This document shows, piece by piece, positions 10,419 through 18,213 of a stretch of DNA of 64,000 nt. The notes under the pieces were generated by a model. The model had not been told where the DNA came from. It did no database searches and worked only from the letters and a program-made list of their open reading frames with translations. The stretch is from Stakelama portus (GTDB lineage: Bacteria > Pseudomonadota > Alphaproteobacteria > Sphingomonadales > Sphingomonadaceae). How positions within the stretch are numbered: position 1 is the first letter of the stretch; each line of letters opens with the position of its first letter. Both the position numbers and the translations under genes were made by a program. Location of the stretch: NCBI RefSeq assembly GCF_003171655.1, contig NZ_QFZL01000005.1, forward strand, positions 124,001 to 188,000, given 5' to 3'.

Positions 10419-10430
10419 GTCGCGGTCTCC

Positions 10431-10634
10431 TTACTTCAGGCCGTAGGGCGCCCAGGCCTTGACGTGATCGACGTCGGCCTTGGCGAGCACGGAGGTGCCG
10501 CGGTTCTGGCGGATATATTTCGAATTGTGCGAAATCAGGCGGTGGCGCTTGCCGGCGACGCCGTGCTTCACCTTGCCGGTGGCAGTGAATTTGAAGCGCT
10601 TTTTGACGCCGCTCTTCGTCTTGAGCTTGGGCAT
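10431..10634 (-). CDS. rpmI: 50S ribosomal protein L35
   Basis: A 67-residue basic ribosomal protein. It begins [20 protein letters not shown] and contains the conserved [17 protein letters not shown] region. The ATG at 10634 is fixed by homology and by AAGGAGAC upstream; the frame stays open further 5' but that part is not conserved. The gene precedes rplT. infC, which usually comes before rpmI, is absent, and an HxlR regulator gene lies upstream instead. Confidence 0.97.
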   Translation of the reverse strand: MPKLKTKSGVKKRFKFTATGKVKHGVAGKRHRLISHNSKYIRQNRGTSVLAKADVDHVKAWAPYGLK

Positions 10635-10760
10635 TTTCGTCTCCTTGGTTACGCGACGACTTGCGAACGAACTCGGCAGCCCATTTCGGCCGGCCCATTC
10701 CTTTGGATCGCGGAAAGCGGGGCGCTTAGCCGAAACACCCCGGCAATGCAACGGGTGCGA

Positions 10761-11186
10761 TCATCCGCGCGTGTCGAATGCGGTCCGCGCCGCCTCCACT
10801 TCGTTCAGATGCTCCTCGGCCCAGAGCCATACGCCACAGAACGCCGCGCCCAGACTGTTTCCCAGATGCGTCAGCCGATAATCGACACGCGGCGGCACGA
10901 CGGCGTGGACGGTACGCGTTACCAGCCCGTCGCGCTCCATCTGGCGCAGCGTCTGAGTCAGCATCTTCTGGCTGATCCCGTCGATCCCGCGAAAAATCTG
11001 AGTGAACCGCAATTCGCCCTGCTCTTCCAGCAGTTCGAGGATCAGCATCGTCCATTTGTCGGCCACGCGCCCGATCAGCTGAGTCACCAGCGCCTCGACC
11101 TTGGGATCGACCGTATCGGGCGGCGTCGTTTCGGCAATCGCCCGAGCCCGGGCGACCACTTCGTCGTCAAAGGCACGCGAAACCAC
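10761..11186 (-). CDS. HxlR/MarR-like winged-helix transcriptional regulator
   Basis: A 141-residue regulator of the HxlR family. The winged-helix core runs from about residue 37, with DKWTMLILELLEEQGELRF, GISQKMLTQTLRQMERDGLV and the wing VPPRVDYRLTHLG. The redox-sensing Cys often found just before the KWT motif is missing; the single Cys is near the C-terminus (AAFCGVW). It is divergent from the SDR gene at 11288 with a 101-base gap, the usual layout for an HxlR repressor controlling a neighbouring oxidoreductase. The inducer is unknown. Confidence 0.9.
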   Translation of the reverse strand: MVSRAFDDEVVARARAIAETTPPDTVDPKVEALVTQLIGRVADKWTMLILELLEEQGELRFTQIFRGIDGISQKMLTQTLRQMERDGLVTRTVHAVVPPRVDYRLTHLGNSLGAAFCGVWLWAEEHLNEVEAARTAFDTRG

Positions 11187-11200
11187 GATACTCTCCTTTT

Positions 11201-11233
11201 GGTGCGTATAAATCTTTCGGGTGCCTTCTTTCG
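11201..11233. promoter_or_regulatory. Possible HxlR operator (direct repeat) in the divergent promoter
   Basis: In the 101-base gap between the HxlR and SDR genes two copies of the pattern GGTGC ... TCTTTCG follow each other (11201-11219 and 11220-11233, the second with a shorter spacer). Their position suits an operator controlling both genes. There is no experimental or family consensus behind this call. Confidence 0.3.
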
Positions 11234-11287
11234 AATCGGCAGCGACCTTCTAGATCGACCAGCATCCCAATTCCAAGGAGCTGTCCC

Positions 11288-12052
11288 ATGAAAATGTCCG
11301 GAAACACGATGCTGATCACCGGCGGCGGATCGGGCATCGGCGAGGCGCTGGCGCACCGTTTTCACGATGCGGGCAACATTGTCATCATCGCCGGCCGCCG
11401 TCGCGAAGCGCTCGAAAAGGCCTGTGCAGGCCGCGCCAATATGCACGGCATCGAACTCGATATCGAAAGCCCCCAGGCGATCGCCGCCTTTGCCGAAAAG
11501 CTGATCGCCGAACATCCTTCGCTCAATGTGCTTGTGAACAATGCCGGGATCATGCGCTTCGAATCGATCGATACGCGATCGGACCTCGCCGATGCCGAAG
11601 CGACGGTAGCGACCAATCTGCTCGGCCCGATCCGGCTTACCAATGCGCTGGTCGATCATCTGGTCGCGCAGGAAGACGCCGCGATCGTCAATGTGACGTC
11701 GGGGCTCGCTTTCGTACCGCTGATCGACACCCCGACCTATAACGCCACCAAGGCGGCGATCCACAGCTACACGCTCGCGCAGCGCGAACAGCTGAAGGGC
11801 AAGGTGGAAGTGATCGAACTGGCACCGCCTGCGGTCCAGACCGATCTGACGCCCGGGCAGGCCGAACTGGAAGGCTATCAACCGCTCGACGAATTCATCG
11901 ATGAGGTCATGGCCCTGTTCGCCCAGACGCCGACCCCGCGCGAGATACTGGTCGAGCGCGTGAAGCTCCTGCGCAATGCCGAAGCCGAAGGCCGGTTCGA
12001 CGATACATTCGATCAGGTGAACGCGTTCATCCGCAAGGTGCGCGGGATGTGA
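11288..12052 (+). CDS. SDR family oxidoreductase (DltE-like)
   Basis: A 254-residue classical short-chain dehydrogenase/reductase. The dinucleotide-binding motif GGGSGIGEA lies at about residues 12-20, NNAGIM at about 86-91, and the catalytic YNATK at about 155-159 with a preceding Ser (NVTSGLAF). It resembles the DltE-like subgroup of NAD(P)-dependent reductases. AAGGAG lies 8 bases before the ATG. It is transcribed away from the HxlR gene and is the likely target of that regulator. The substrate is unknown; electrophile or aldehyde reduction is a guess from such pairings. Confidence 0.9.
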   Translation: MKMSGNTMLITGGGSGIGEALAHRFHDAGNIVIIAGRRREALEKACAGRANMHGIELDIESPQAIAAFAEKLIAEHPSLNVLVNNAGIMRFESIDTRSDLADAEATVATNLLGPIRLTNALVDHLVAQEDAAIVNVTSGLAFVPLIDTPTYNATKAAIHSYTLAQREQLKGKVEVIELAPPAVQTDLTPGQAELEGYQPLDEFIDEVMALFAQTPTPREILVERVKLLRNAEAEGRFDDTFDQVNAFIRKVRGM

Positions 12053-12088
12053 CCCGCGCCGGGGCGCTTCCCCGCCACGGGAAGCGCC

Positions 12089-12871
12089 TCAATGCCCGCG
12101 ACAGGCAAGCGCTTCCAATATGTCGTCGATCCGCGCCGAATCGCCCGCTGCCACGACTTCGCCGTTGCTGCCGGCATGGAGCGGATCGCCGTTCCAGTCG
12201 CACATGCGACCGCCAGCCCCTTCGACCACGGGAACCAGCGCGGCAAAGTCATACAGCTTCAGCCCCGCCTCGACGACGATATCGAGATGGCCCGACGCCA
12301 GACAGGCATAATTGTAACAATCGCCGCCCAGCACGGTGCTCATCACTTGGGCATCGAGATGTTCGAACGCATGCAGCTGGTCATCTTCAAACAAGGCAGG
12401 CGACGTGGTCGCGAGCAGCGCCTTGTCGAGCGACCGGCAGGCGCGCGTACTGGCAGGCTTGCCGTTGAACAATGTCGGGCGGCCCGCGACACCGGCCCAG
12501 CGTTCGCCCAGGATCGGCTGGTCGATAATACCCAGCACCGGCCAGCCATCGTCGAGCAGCGCGATCAGCGTTCCGAAGATCGGGCGACCCGAGATAAAGG
12601 CGCGCGTGCCGTCGATCGGATCGAGCACCCAGACGCGGCCGCTAGTGCCTTCGCGTACGCCCTCTTCCTCGCCGACGATCCCGTCCATCGGGCGTTCGGC
12701 GACGATCAGGCGGCGCATCGCGGCCTCGGCAGCCTTGTCGGCGTGAGTCACCGGCGAATCGTCGCCCTTGCGCTCCAGCCCATGCTCGGCGCGGAAATAG
12801 GGGCGGATCGCGGCGCCGGCGGCATCGGCAAGGCGCCCGGCAAGTTCGATATCGGCGGAAGTAATCGGCAT
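12089..12871 (-). CDS. hisN: Inositol monophosphatase family; probable histidinol-phosphatase
   Basis: A 260-residue Mg2+-dependent phosphatase of the IMPase superfamily. Metal ligands are visible as GEEEG (about residues 65-69), DPIDGTRAF (about 83-91) and the late Asp in GLKLYDFAALVPVVEGAGG. The sequence pattern, including RPYFRAEHGLERKGDDSPVT near the start, matches the HisN-type histidinol-phosphatases that perform the penultimate histidine-biosynthesis step in actinobacteria and alphaproteobacteria. No other his genes are nearby, so the specific function rests on subfamily resemblance; inositol or other sugar phosphates remain possible. Confidence 0.85.
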   Translation of the reverse strand: MPITSADIELAGRLADAAGAAIRPYFRAEHGLERKGDDSPVTHADKAAEAAMRRLIVAERPMDGIVGEEEGVREGTSGRVWVLDPIDGTRAFISGRPIFGTLIALLDDGWPVLGIIDQPILGERWAGVAGRPTLFNGKPASTRACRSLDKALLATTSPALFEDDQLHAFEHLDAQVMSTVLGGDCYNYACLASGHLDIVVEAGLKLYDFAALVPVVEGAGGRMCDWNGDPLHAGSNGEVVAAGDSARIDDILEALACRGH

Positions 12872-12964
12872 ATCATGCCGTTACCGCAACCGGCCCTCTC
12901 CTCGCCAGCCCGGCAGCGGATTTTTACTGGCGATTCATTCTGTCCAATGCCAAGCCATGCCGCG

Positions 12965-14020
12965 ATGCGCCGCCTGCCGATCCTGATTGCGAGCCTGCTC
13001 GTCGCCACCCCCGCCGCCGCGCAGCTGCGCACGGTTCCGGTCCAGCCGGCAGACGAGGCCGCCACGCTGCGCGGCGTCGATGTCTATCTGATCAACGAAG
13101 GCACCGACACGCAGCCCGCAGAGGCCCCGCGCCAGATCGAAGTCACCGCCGCCGACGGCACGCGGCTGATCCTCGAACGCGTGCCCGCGCCCGACCGCAC
13201 GATTCCGCCGGGCGGCTTTGTCAGGCTCCGCTATGTGCCTGTCGCGCATGCCGGCACCGCCGTACCGCCCGCCGCCGCCTGGCAACCCGCACCTGCGGCG
13301 AGCGAAGGCGAGACCGTCGTCGCGAGCAGCACCGGCTCGTCCGCGACGTTCCTCGACCGGTTTGCGCTGCACGAGCCCAATTATGCTGCCTGGGGGCCGG
13401 ACGAGACGGGCATCAAATTGCAGTTCAGCTTTGCCTTCAAACCGTTCGCGGGCGAAAGCCCGCTGCGCCACCTGCGCTTTGCCTATACGCAAAGCATGTA
13501 TTGGGCGATCGCCGCCCCTTCGGGCCCGATCCGCTCGACCGATTACAGTCCCGAACTCTATTTCGAGATTCCGGCCGGGGACACGACTCAGCTCGCCTTT
13601 GGCTATCGGCACGACAGCAACGGCCGCGACAAGGGCAGCAAGGACGTCAATCGCATCTTCGCCCGCGTCGAACAGCGGATCGACATCGGCGAGGGGTGGC
13701 GGCTCGATCTGGCGCCCATGGCATGGTTTTATTTCGCCGATCAGGGAACGGCACAGGATATCGAAGCGTATCGCGGCTATACCTCGCTGACCGCGGCGAT
13801 CAGTCAGGTCGACGGGGTCAAGCTCGCGCTCACCGGGCGCGGCAATTTCGATACGGGCAAGGGCGCGGTAGAAGCGTTTCTTTCCTGGCCGCTGTCGCGG
13901 ATCGATTCGCGGCTGGGCGGCTATGCATTCGTTCAGGGCTTTACCGGCTATGGCGAATGGATCGACAGCTATGACGTGAACGATACGCAAGTCCGGTTCG
14001 GCATCGCCTTTACGCGCTGA
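12965..14020 (+). CDS. pldA: Outer membrane phospholipase A
   Basis: A 351-residue outer-membrane enzyme of the PldA/OMPLA family, which hydrolyses misplaced phospholipids in the outer leaflet. The signal peptide MRRLPILIASLLVATPAAAQ is followed by a poorly conserved N-terminal domain of about 100 residues. The beta-barrel comes after it. The active-site His-Ser-Asn region is seen as GYRHDSNGRDKGSKDVNRI, matching the family H-x-S-N-G pattern. The C-terminus ends in alternating residues with a final aromatic plus Arg (GIAFTR). An ATG six codons upstream (12947) is an alternative start; neither has a strong ribosome binding site. Confidence 0.88.
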   Translation: MRRLPILIASLLVATPAAAQLRTVPVQPADEAATLRGVDVYLINEGTDTQPAEAPRQIEVTAADGTRLILERVPAPDRTIPPGGFVRLRYVPVAHAGTAVPPAAAWQPAPAASEGETVVASSTGSSATFLDRFALHEPNYAAWGPDETGIKLQFSFAFKPFAGESPLRHLRFAYTQSMYWAIAAPSGPIRSTDYSPELYFEIPAGDTTQLAFGYRHDSNGRDKGSKDVNRIFARVEQRIDIGEGWRLDLAPMAWFYFADQGTAQDIEAYRGYTSLTAAISQVDGVKLALTGRGNFDTGKGAVEAFLSWPLSRIDSRLGGYAFVQGFTGYGEWIDSYDVNDTQVRFGIAFTR

Positions 14021-14039
14021 CCGACCTCAAGGAGAGAAG

Positions 14040-14585
14040 ATGATGCGCCACCTGCCCCTATTGCCGATGCTGGTCGCTCCGGCGCTGATGGTTGCCGCCC
14101 CCGCTGCCGCACAGCTCGCTCCGGGCGCTGCAGCGCCCGATTTCACGACGCAGGGCGCGCTGGGCGGAGAGGAATTCACGCTGCATCTCGCCGCCAGGCT
14201 GCGTCAGGGCCCGGTCGTGCTCTATTTCTTCCCCGCCGCCTTCACGCCCGGCTGCAACGCCGAAGCCGCCGCCTTTGCCGCCGCCGTCGATGATTTCAAG
14301 GCCGCGGGCGCCAGCGTGATCGGCATGTCCGCCGATGGCGTCGAACAGCTCAAGCCCTTTTCGGTCCAGCATTGTTCGAGCAAGTTTCCGGTGGCGAGCG
14401 CGACCCCGGCGATCATGCGCGGCTATGCCGTGGCGAGCGACCGCCAATATCAGGGCCGTTCGATCACCAGCCGCACCAGCTATGTCATCGGGCGCGACGG
14501 CAAGATCAAATATGCGCTGACCGATTCGAACCCGGCGCGCCATGTCGCCGGAACGCTCGCCGCAGTCCGCGCGCTCGGCAACTAG
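14040..14585 (+). CDS. Exported peroxiredoxin (AhpC/TSA family)
   Basis: A 181-residue thiol peroxidase with an N-terminal signal peptide ending in AAPAAAQ, so it probably works in the periplasm, unlike most peroxiredoxins. The peroxidatic Cys lies in FFPAAFTPGC (about residue 71). A second Cys in QHCSSKF could be the resolving residue. AAGGAG precedes the ATG, and the gene follows pldA by 19 bases on the same strand, so the two are probably co-transcribed. Its stop codon shares the palindrome CTAG (14582-14585) with the stop of the converging ABM gene. The reductant is unknown. Confidence 0.9.
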   Translation: MMRHLPLLPMLVAPALMVAAPAAAQLAPGAAAPDFTTQGALGGEEFTLHLAARLRQGPVVLYFFPAAFTPGCNAEAAAFAAAVDDFKAAGASVIGMSADGVEQLKPFSVQHCSSKFPVASATPAIMRGYAVASDRQYQGRSITSRTSYVIGRDGKIKYALTDSNPARHVAGTLAAVRALGN

Positions 14586-14905
14586 GTCGCCCGATCGAGC
14601 AGGTCGTCGGTCACCGTCATGGTAAAGGCGGGTGCATTGCCGGGCGGCGTTTCGACGATCGCGTCGACAAAGGCCGCCCGCGTTTCCGGATCGTCATAGA
14701 CCATCCTGGCATCGAACGCCTTTTGCCAGGTCGCTTCGTCGGGCCATTCGGCATAGCCGACGAAGCGCCCGTCGCGCTCCTGATGGAGCCGCGAGCCCAT
14801 GCTGCCATAGCGTTCGCGGATCAATTCCGTGCCCCGGCGCCAGGCGTTGCGGAACTGCGTTTCCTTCCCCGGCGCGACACGCCACCAATATACCGCGACG
14901 AACAT
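14582..14905 (-). CDS. ABM-like (antibiotic biosynthesis monooxygenase fold) protein
   Basis: A 107-residue protein with the dimeric alpha/beta-barrel ABM pattern: VAVYWWRVAPGKETQFRNAW at the start, a central FVGYAEWPDEATWQKAF, and a final beta strand. Members include heme- or quinone-modifying monooxygenases and many uncharacterised proteins. No cofactor ligands are evident. It converges on the peroxiredoxin gene, sharing 4 bases at the stop codons. Confidence 0.75.
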   Translation of the reverse strand: MFVAVYWWRVAPGKETQFRNAWRRGTELIRERYGSMGSRLHQERDGRFVGYAEWPDEATWQKAFDARMVYDDPETRAAFVDAIVETPPGNAPAFTMTVTDDLLDRAT

Positions 14906-15069
14906 CGCATTTTCCCTCTACATATTGAGTATCGATACCAGACCAACGAAGGCGTCCGCGATTTGCTCACCGATTTTTAGCAGTTGGCAATTAGACACAC
15001 ATATCGGCTGCGATCGCGCGCGAGTAGACGCGGCGGCAAGACATGAAAAATGTAGGGGAAGAAGCAACC

Positions 15070-16119
15070 ATGGCCGGACTCAAGGCCGTATCCGGAAATG
15101 ACGCGGCCTATTCCGCCGCCTGTCTTTTCGATCGGATCGGCGAGTTCCTCCATGCCCATCGGCTCGATCCCGATCCCGGCAACTATGCCTTTGCCTATCA
15201 TCTTATCGCCGCGCCCGAGGGACCTCTGGCGCGCGCTGTCGCCGAACTGACCGACGGCGGCGTGCGGCTTACCCGGCGCGACATCGAATCGCTGGGCGGC
15301 ACACAGTCGGACGAAAAGTCCGCCGGCCCTGCCATCGTCCAACGCAAGACCGAAGGGCTGGTCGCGCAGACCCAGATGCAGGTCGAAGGGTTTGAGGACA
15401 TGGTTCAGGCGATGCGAGTCGAAGCACAGGGCTTCGGTCGCGACCTCGCCGAAAGCGCCGCCGCGATCGACCGGTCGCGGTCGGATGCCGGAATCGGCGG
15501 TGCGCCGATGCTCGATAATGTCGCACGGATCACCGCCGGCATGCTCGAACGCGTCCGCGTCGCCGAAACCCGGCTCGACGCGGCAACGCGCGAGGCAGCC
15601 GAGCTGCGCACCAAGCTTGAAGAAGCGCGCGACAATGCGCGGCGCGACCCGCTGACCGACTTGCCCAACCGTCGCGCTTTCGAAGAAGCCTTTGCCGCGC
15701 AGACGGCATCGGGCGAGCTGATCTGCGTCGCGATCTGCGATGTCGATCACTTCAAATCGGTCAATGACCGCTTCGGCCATGCCGTGGGCGACCGGGTGTT
15801 GAAGGCAATCGCCGAGGCGCTGACACAATCGTGCCAGGGCCATCTCGTCGCGCGCTATGGCGGCGAGGAATTCGCGATTCTCTTTACCGGCATTTCGCGC
15901 GGAGCCGCCCGGGCAACGCTCGATCATGCGCGTTCGATCGTTGCCGCCAAACGCTATCGGCTGCGCGACAGCGACGAGCCGCTGGGCGCCATCACCATTT
16001 CCGGCGGCGTTACTCTGGCCGGCACCCGCGAAGATTATGCGACCGTGTATCAGCGTGCCGATGCCCTGCTCTACGACGCGAAGTCGGCCGGGCGAAATCG
16101 GATATGCTACGACAAATAG
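15070..16119 (+). CDS. GGDEF-domain diguanylate cyclase
   Basis: A 349-residue protein that should make cyclic di-GMP from GTP. The C-terminal GGDEF domain (about residues 185-345) has DPLTDLPNRRAFEEAF, the metal-binding DVDHFKSVNDRFGH and the active-site loop RYGGEEF. The allosteric I-site is absent: the residues that should read R-x-x-D before LVARYGGEEF read CQGH. The N-terminal 180 residues have a helical, coiled-coil character with no recognised sensor and no membrane segment, so the protein is cytoplasmic. The ATG at 15070 has AGGGGAAG upstream; an earlier in-frame ATG at 15043 is possible. Confidence 0.9.
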   Translation: MAGLKAVSGNDAAYSAACLFDRIGEFLHAHRLDPDPGNYAFAYHLIAAPEGPLARAVAELTDGGVRLTRRDIESLGGTQSDEKSAGPAIVQRKTEGLVAQTQMQVEGFEDMVQAMRVEAQGFGRDLAESAAAIDRSRSDAGIGGAPMLDNVARITAGMLERVRVAETRLDAATREAAELRTKLEEARDNARRDPLTDLPNRRAFEEAFAAQTASGELICVAICDVDHFKSVNDRFGHAVGDRVLKAIAEALTQSCQGHLVARYGGEEFAILFTGISRGAARATLDHARSIVAAKRYRLRDSDEPLGAITISGGVTLAGTREDYATVYQRADALLYDAKSAGRNRICYDK

Positions 16120-16131
16120 GATTTCCCATCA

Positions 16132-16150
16132 GTTGGTGAAAATTGCCAAC
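16132..16150. promoter_or_regulatory. Possible enhancer site upstream of the sigma-54 promoter
   Basis: An inverted repeat GTTGG-N9-CCAAC lies about 65 bases upstream of the -24 element. Dyads at such a distance are typical binding sites for bacterial enhancer-binding proteins. This is an inference from position and symmetry only. Confidence 0.35.
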
Positions 16151-16213
16151 ACAAACGGGATAATTCACCTTGTAAAAATAGCACAATCCATATTTATCAA
16201 CGACTTATAAAAT

Positions 16214-16229
16214 TGGCACGCAAGCTGCA
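16214..16229 (+). promoter_or_regulatory. Sigma-54 (RpoN) type -24/-12 promoter
   Basis: The sequence TGGCACGCAAGCTGCA fits the sigma-54 consensus TGGCACG-N4-TTGCW with a single substitution (C for the first T of TTGC). The GG and GC dinucleotides have the required spacing. Transcription would start near 16240, giving a leader of about 47 bases before the first small gene, which has GGGAG 7 bases before its ATG. The AT-rich upstream stretch and the nearby dyad support the call. Confidence 0.65.
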
Positions 16230-16286
16230 ATTCCCTGAGCATCGGCGGCCGGATGGTCCGGCAAGCCAGATTTCAGGGAGTATATC

Positions 16287-16394
16287 ATGTCTGCACGTCT
16301 CGCTTCGGTTCCCCACTCGGTCGCTCTGTTCGGCGCCGCGCTGATCACCTTCGTGATGATCGCCACTTCGGGTTCGGTTCTGCCGATCGCCTGA
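16287..16394 (+). CDS. Tiny single-pass membrane peptide (35 aa), first of a pair
   Basis: A 35-codon reading frame starting MSARLASVPHSV, followed by one hydrophobic helix (about residues 13-27) and the C-terminal GSVLPIA. A good ribosome binding site (GGGAG, 7-base spacing) and the sigma-54-like promoter upstream support it as a real gene. It resembles the next peptide in layout: a short basic start, one helix, a small Ser/Ala-rich turn and a final -[L/P]IA. It could be a small membrane regulator or stress peptide. No known family is recognised. Confidence 0.6.
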   Translation: MSARLASVPHSVALFGAALITFVMIATSGSVLPIA

Positions 16395-16423
16395 TCGTAC
16401 GTTCGATCGACTGGAGAAACCCC

Positions 16424-16516
16424 ATGTTTCGCAAGATGATTGTCAGCGCGACCGCCTTGTCGTTCACTGTCGTGCTGATCGCCGCGAGCGCATCGGAAAC
16501 GGGCCTGATCGCCTGA
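16424..16516 (+). CDS. Tiny single-pass membrane or secreted peptide (30 aa), second of a pair
   Basis: A 30-codon frame, MFRKMIVSATALSFTVVLIA followed by ASASETGLIA, with GGAG 8 bases before the ATG. It has a basic N-terminus and one hydrophobic stretch. It lies 29 bases downstream of the first small gene and probably shares its transcript. The C-terminal GLIA mirrors the LPIA of its neighbour. ASA could act as a signal-peptidase site, leaving a very short product, so either a membrane peptide or a released leader fragment is possible. No recognised family. Confidence 0.55.
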   Translation: MFRKMIVSATALSFTVVLIAASASETGLIA

Positions 16517-16658
16517 ATCCGGTGCCGCTCCGGCCAGCCGGCCGAACCCCGGCAACACCCGCAAAGGCCGCGCAGCGAACGCACCCCCTCCTCCTTCGGA
16601 ACCCTGTCCGGCATTGCCGAGTTCGAACAGAAAGTTCTGCGTACACAGGAGGATAGCC

Positions 16659-17510
16659 GTGACCGACACTGTCGAAATGATTCACGAAGATTCGCTGCCC
16701 GGCCATGAAAGCGGTCTAGATCCCAAGCCCGAATGGCAGCCGCGCTACCCCGGATCGGGGCGGCTGCGCGACAAGGTGGCGGTAATCACCGGCGCCGACA
16801 GCGGGATCGGCCGCGCCACTGCGGCTTTGTTCGCGCGCGAAGGCGCCGACGTCGCGATCCTCTATCTGTGCGAACAGGACGATGCGGAAAAGACCGCCGA
16901 AATCGTCCGCGCCGAAGGGCGTACCGCAATGACCTTTGCCGGCGATCTTGGTGATCGGGCGACTGCCCAACAGGCCATCGACGCCGTGATCGCCAAATTC
17001 GGACGCATCGACGTGCTGGTCAACAATGCGGGCGAACAGCATCCCGATCAGGATATTACCGACATTAGCGAGGAACAGCTGCGCCGCACGTTCCAGACCA
17101 ATATCTTCGCGATGTTCCACATGGTCCAGGCGGCGCGTCCGCATCTGAAAAACGGCGCCGCGATCGTCAATTGCACGTCGGTGACGATGTACAAGGGCGC
17201 GAGCGAGCTGCTCGATTACAGCGCGACCAAGGGCGCGATCACGGCCTTTACCCGCAGCCTTTCGGAAAATCTGGTCGGCGAGGGCATTCGCGTCAACGCG
17301 GTCGCGCCCGGCCCGGTCTGGACGCCGCTCAATCCGTGCGGCGGCGCCAGCGAGGAAAAGCTCGAACATTTCGGCGAAGGCACGCCGATGGGCCGCCCCG
17401 GCCAGCCCAATGAAATCGCGCCCGCCTTTCTGTTCCTGGCCTGTGAGGATTCGAGCTATATGTCGGGACAGGTGCTCCATCCCAATGGCGGCGTCGTGAT
17501 CGGCAGCTGA
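16659..17510 (+). CDS. SDR family oxidoreductase (YghA-like)
   Basis: A 283-residue short-chain dehydrogenase with an N-terminal extension containing PKPEWQPRYPGSGRL, typical of the YghA/general-stress subgroup. The cofactor motif is TGADSGIGRA, followed by NNAGEQHP, a catalytic Ser in NCTSVTMYKG and the catalytic YSATKGA. The GTG at 16659 is chosen because a strong AGGAGG lies 6 bases before it. An ATG at 16614 lacks a site and would add nonconserved residues. The gene nearly abuts the converging PEBP gene (4-base gap). Such enzymes are often stress-induced aldehyde or sugar reductases. Confidence 0.9.
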   Translation: MTDTVEMIHEDSLPGHESGLDPKPEWQPRYPGSGRLRDKVAVITGADSGIGRATAALFAREGADVAILYLCEQDDAEKTAEIVRAEGRTAMTFAGDLGDRATAQQAIDAVIAKFGRIDVLVNNAGEQHPDQDITDISEEQLRRTFQTNIFAMFHMVQAARPHLKNGAAIVNCTSVTMYKGASELLDYSATKGAITAFTRSLSENLVGEGIRVNAVAPGPVWTPLNPCGGASEEKLEHFGEGTPMGRPGQPNEIAPAFLFLACEDSSYMSGQVLHPNGGVVIGS

Positions 17511-17514
17511 TCGT

Positions 17515-18132
17515 TCAGGCGAGCGCCGTCTTGCCGACAAGCCCGCCGGGCTTACGCTCCCCGCGCGAATAGGTGCCGGTGAGCAGCCCGGCCGCCAGAA
17601 CATGACCGGCCATCGCCTTTACCAGCGCGCTTCGCCCCGGATTATTGGCGATTTCCGGCCCGTCGGACAGCGCGAACAGCTGAAAGGCATAATTATGGAC
17701 GCCATGGCCGGTCGGCGGATCGGGGGGTAGCCAGCCTTCGCCGAAATAGCTGTTGCGACCGACATCGCGCCCATCCTCGCCGCCTGCGCCATCGGCGCGA
17801 ATCGCGCCTTCCTTGAGTTCGTCCACGTGCGGAGGCAGGTCCCAGATCACCGCATGGACCAGCGGGCTGGGGGTCGGCGCGTCGGCATCCTCGACGATCA
17901 GCGCCAGCCGCACAGTGTTTTCGGGCACCCCGGTCCAGAAAAGCGGCGGTGAGACCCCGGCACCGTCGGCGGTGAAGCGTTCGGGCAGCCGCGCACCGTT
18001 GGCGAATGCGGGACTGGCAAGCCGAATATTTTCGAAACTACCCAGCTCGGGCTGAACGATCGCCAGCTTGTCGGCGCCCGCGCGAAGCCCTTTCAGGCTG
18101 CTGCCGAGCCAGCGAGGTATATGTTCCAGCAT
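17515..18132 (-). CDS. YbhB/YbcL family PEBP-like protein
   Basis: A 205-residue phosphatidylethanolamine-binding-protein-like (Raf kinase inhibitor-like) protein. The signature is clear: LASPAFANGARLPERFTADG, GVSPPLFWTGVPENT, VEDADAPTP, HAVIWDLP and the GHGVHNYAFQLFAL strand. These carry the anion-binding His and Asp residues of the fold. The family is widespread in bacteria, and its ligand and role are largely unknown. There is no signal peptide. An 80-base gap separates it from the GST gene on the same strand. Confidence 0.9.
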   Translation of the reverse strand: MLEHIPRWLGSSLKGLRAGADKLAIVQPELGSFENIRLASPAFANGARLPERFTADGAGVSPPLFWTGVPENTVRLALIVEDADAPTPSPLVHAVIWDLPPHVDELKEGAIRADGAGGEDGRDVGRNSYFGEGWLPPDPPTGHGVHNYAFQLFALSDGPEIANNPGRSALVKAMAGHVLAAGLLTGTYSRGERKPGGLVGKTALA

Positions 18133-18213
18133 CCTGCCGCCAATTTCTGCCCGTCTCTTGGCGCAATCGCAACCGCAGCGATGCGTTGCCCGCCGGTTCG
18201 GGCGCGACGGCGG

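Noticed and set aside
12092..12946. Long N-terminal extension of the phospholipase gene
   Set aside because: It runs antisense through hisN, and the true protein begins with a signal peptide at 12965 (or 12947).
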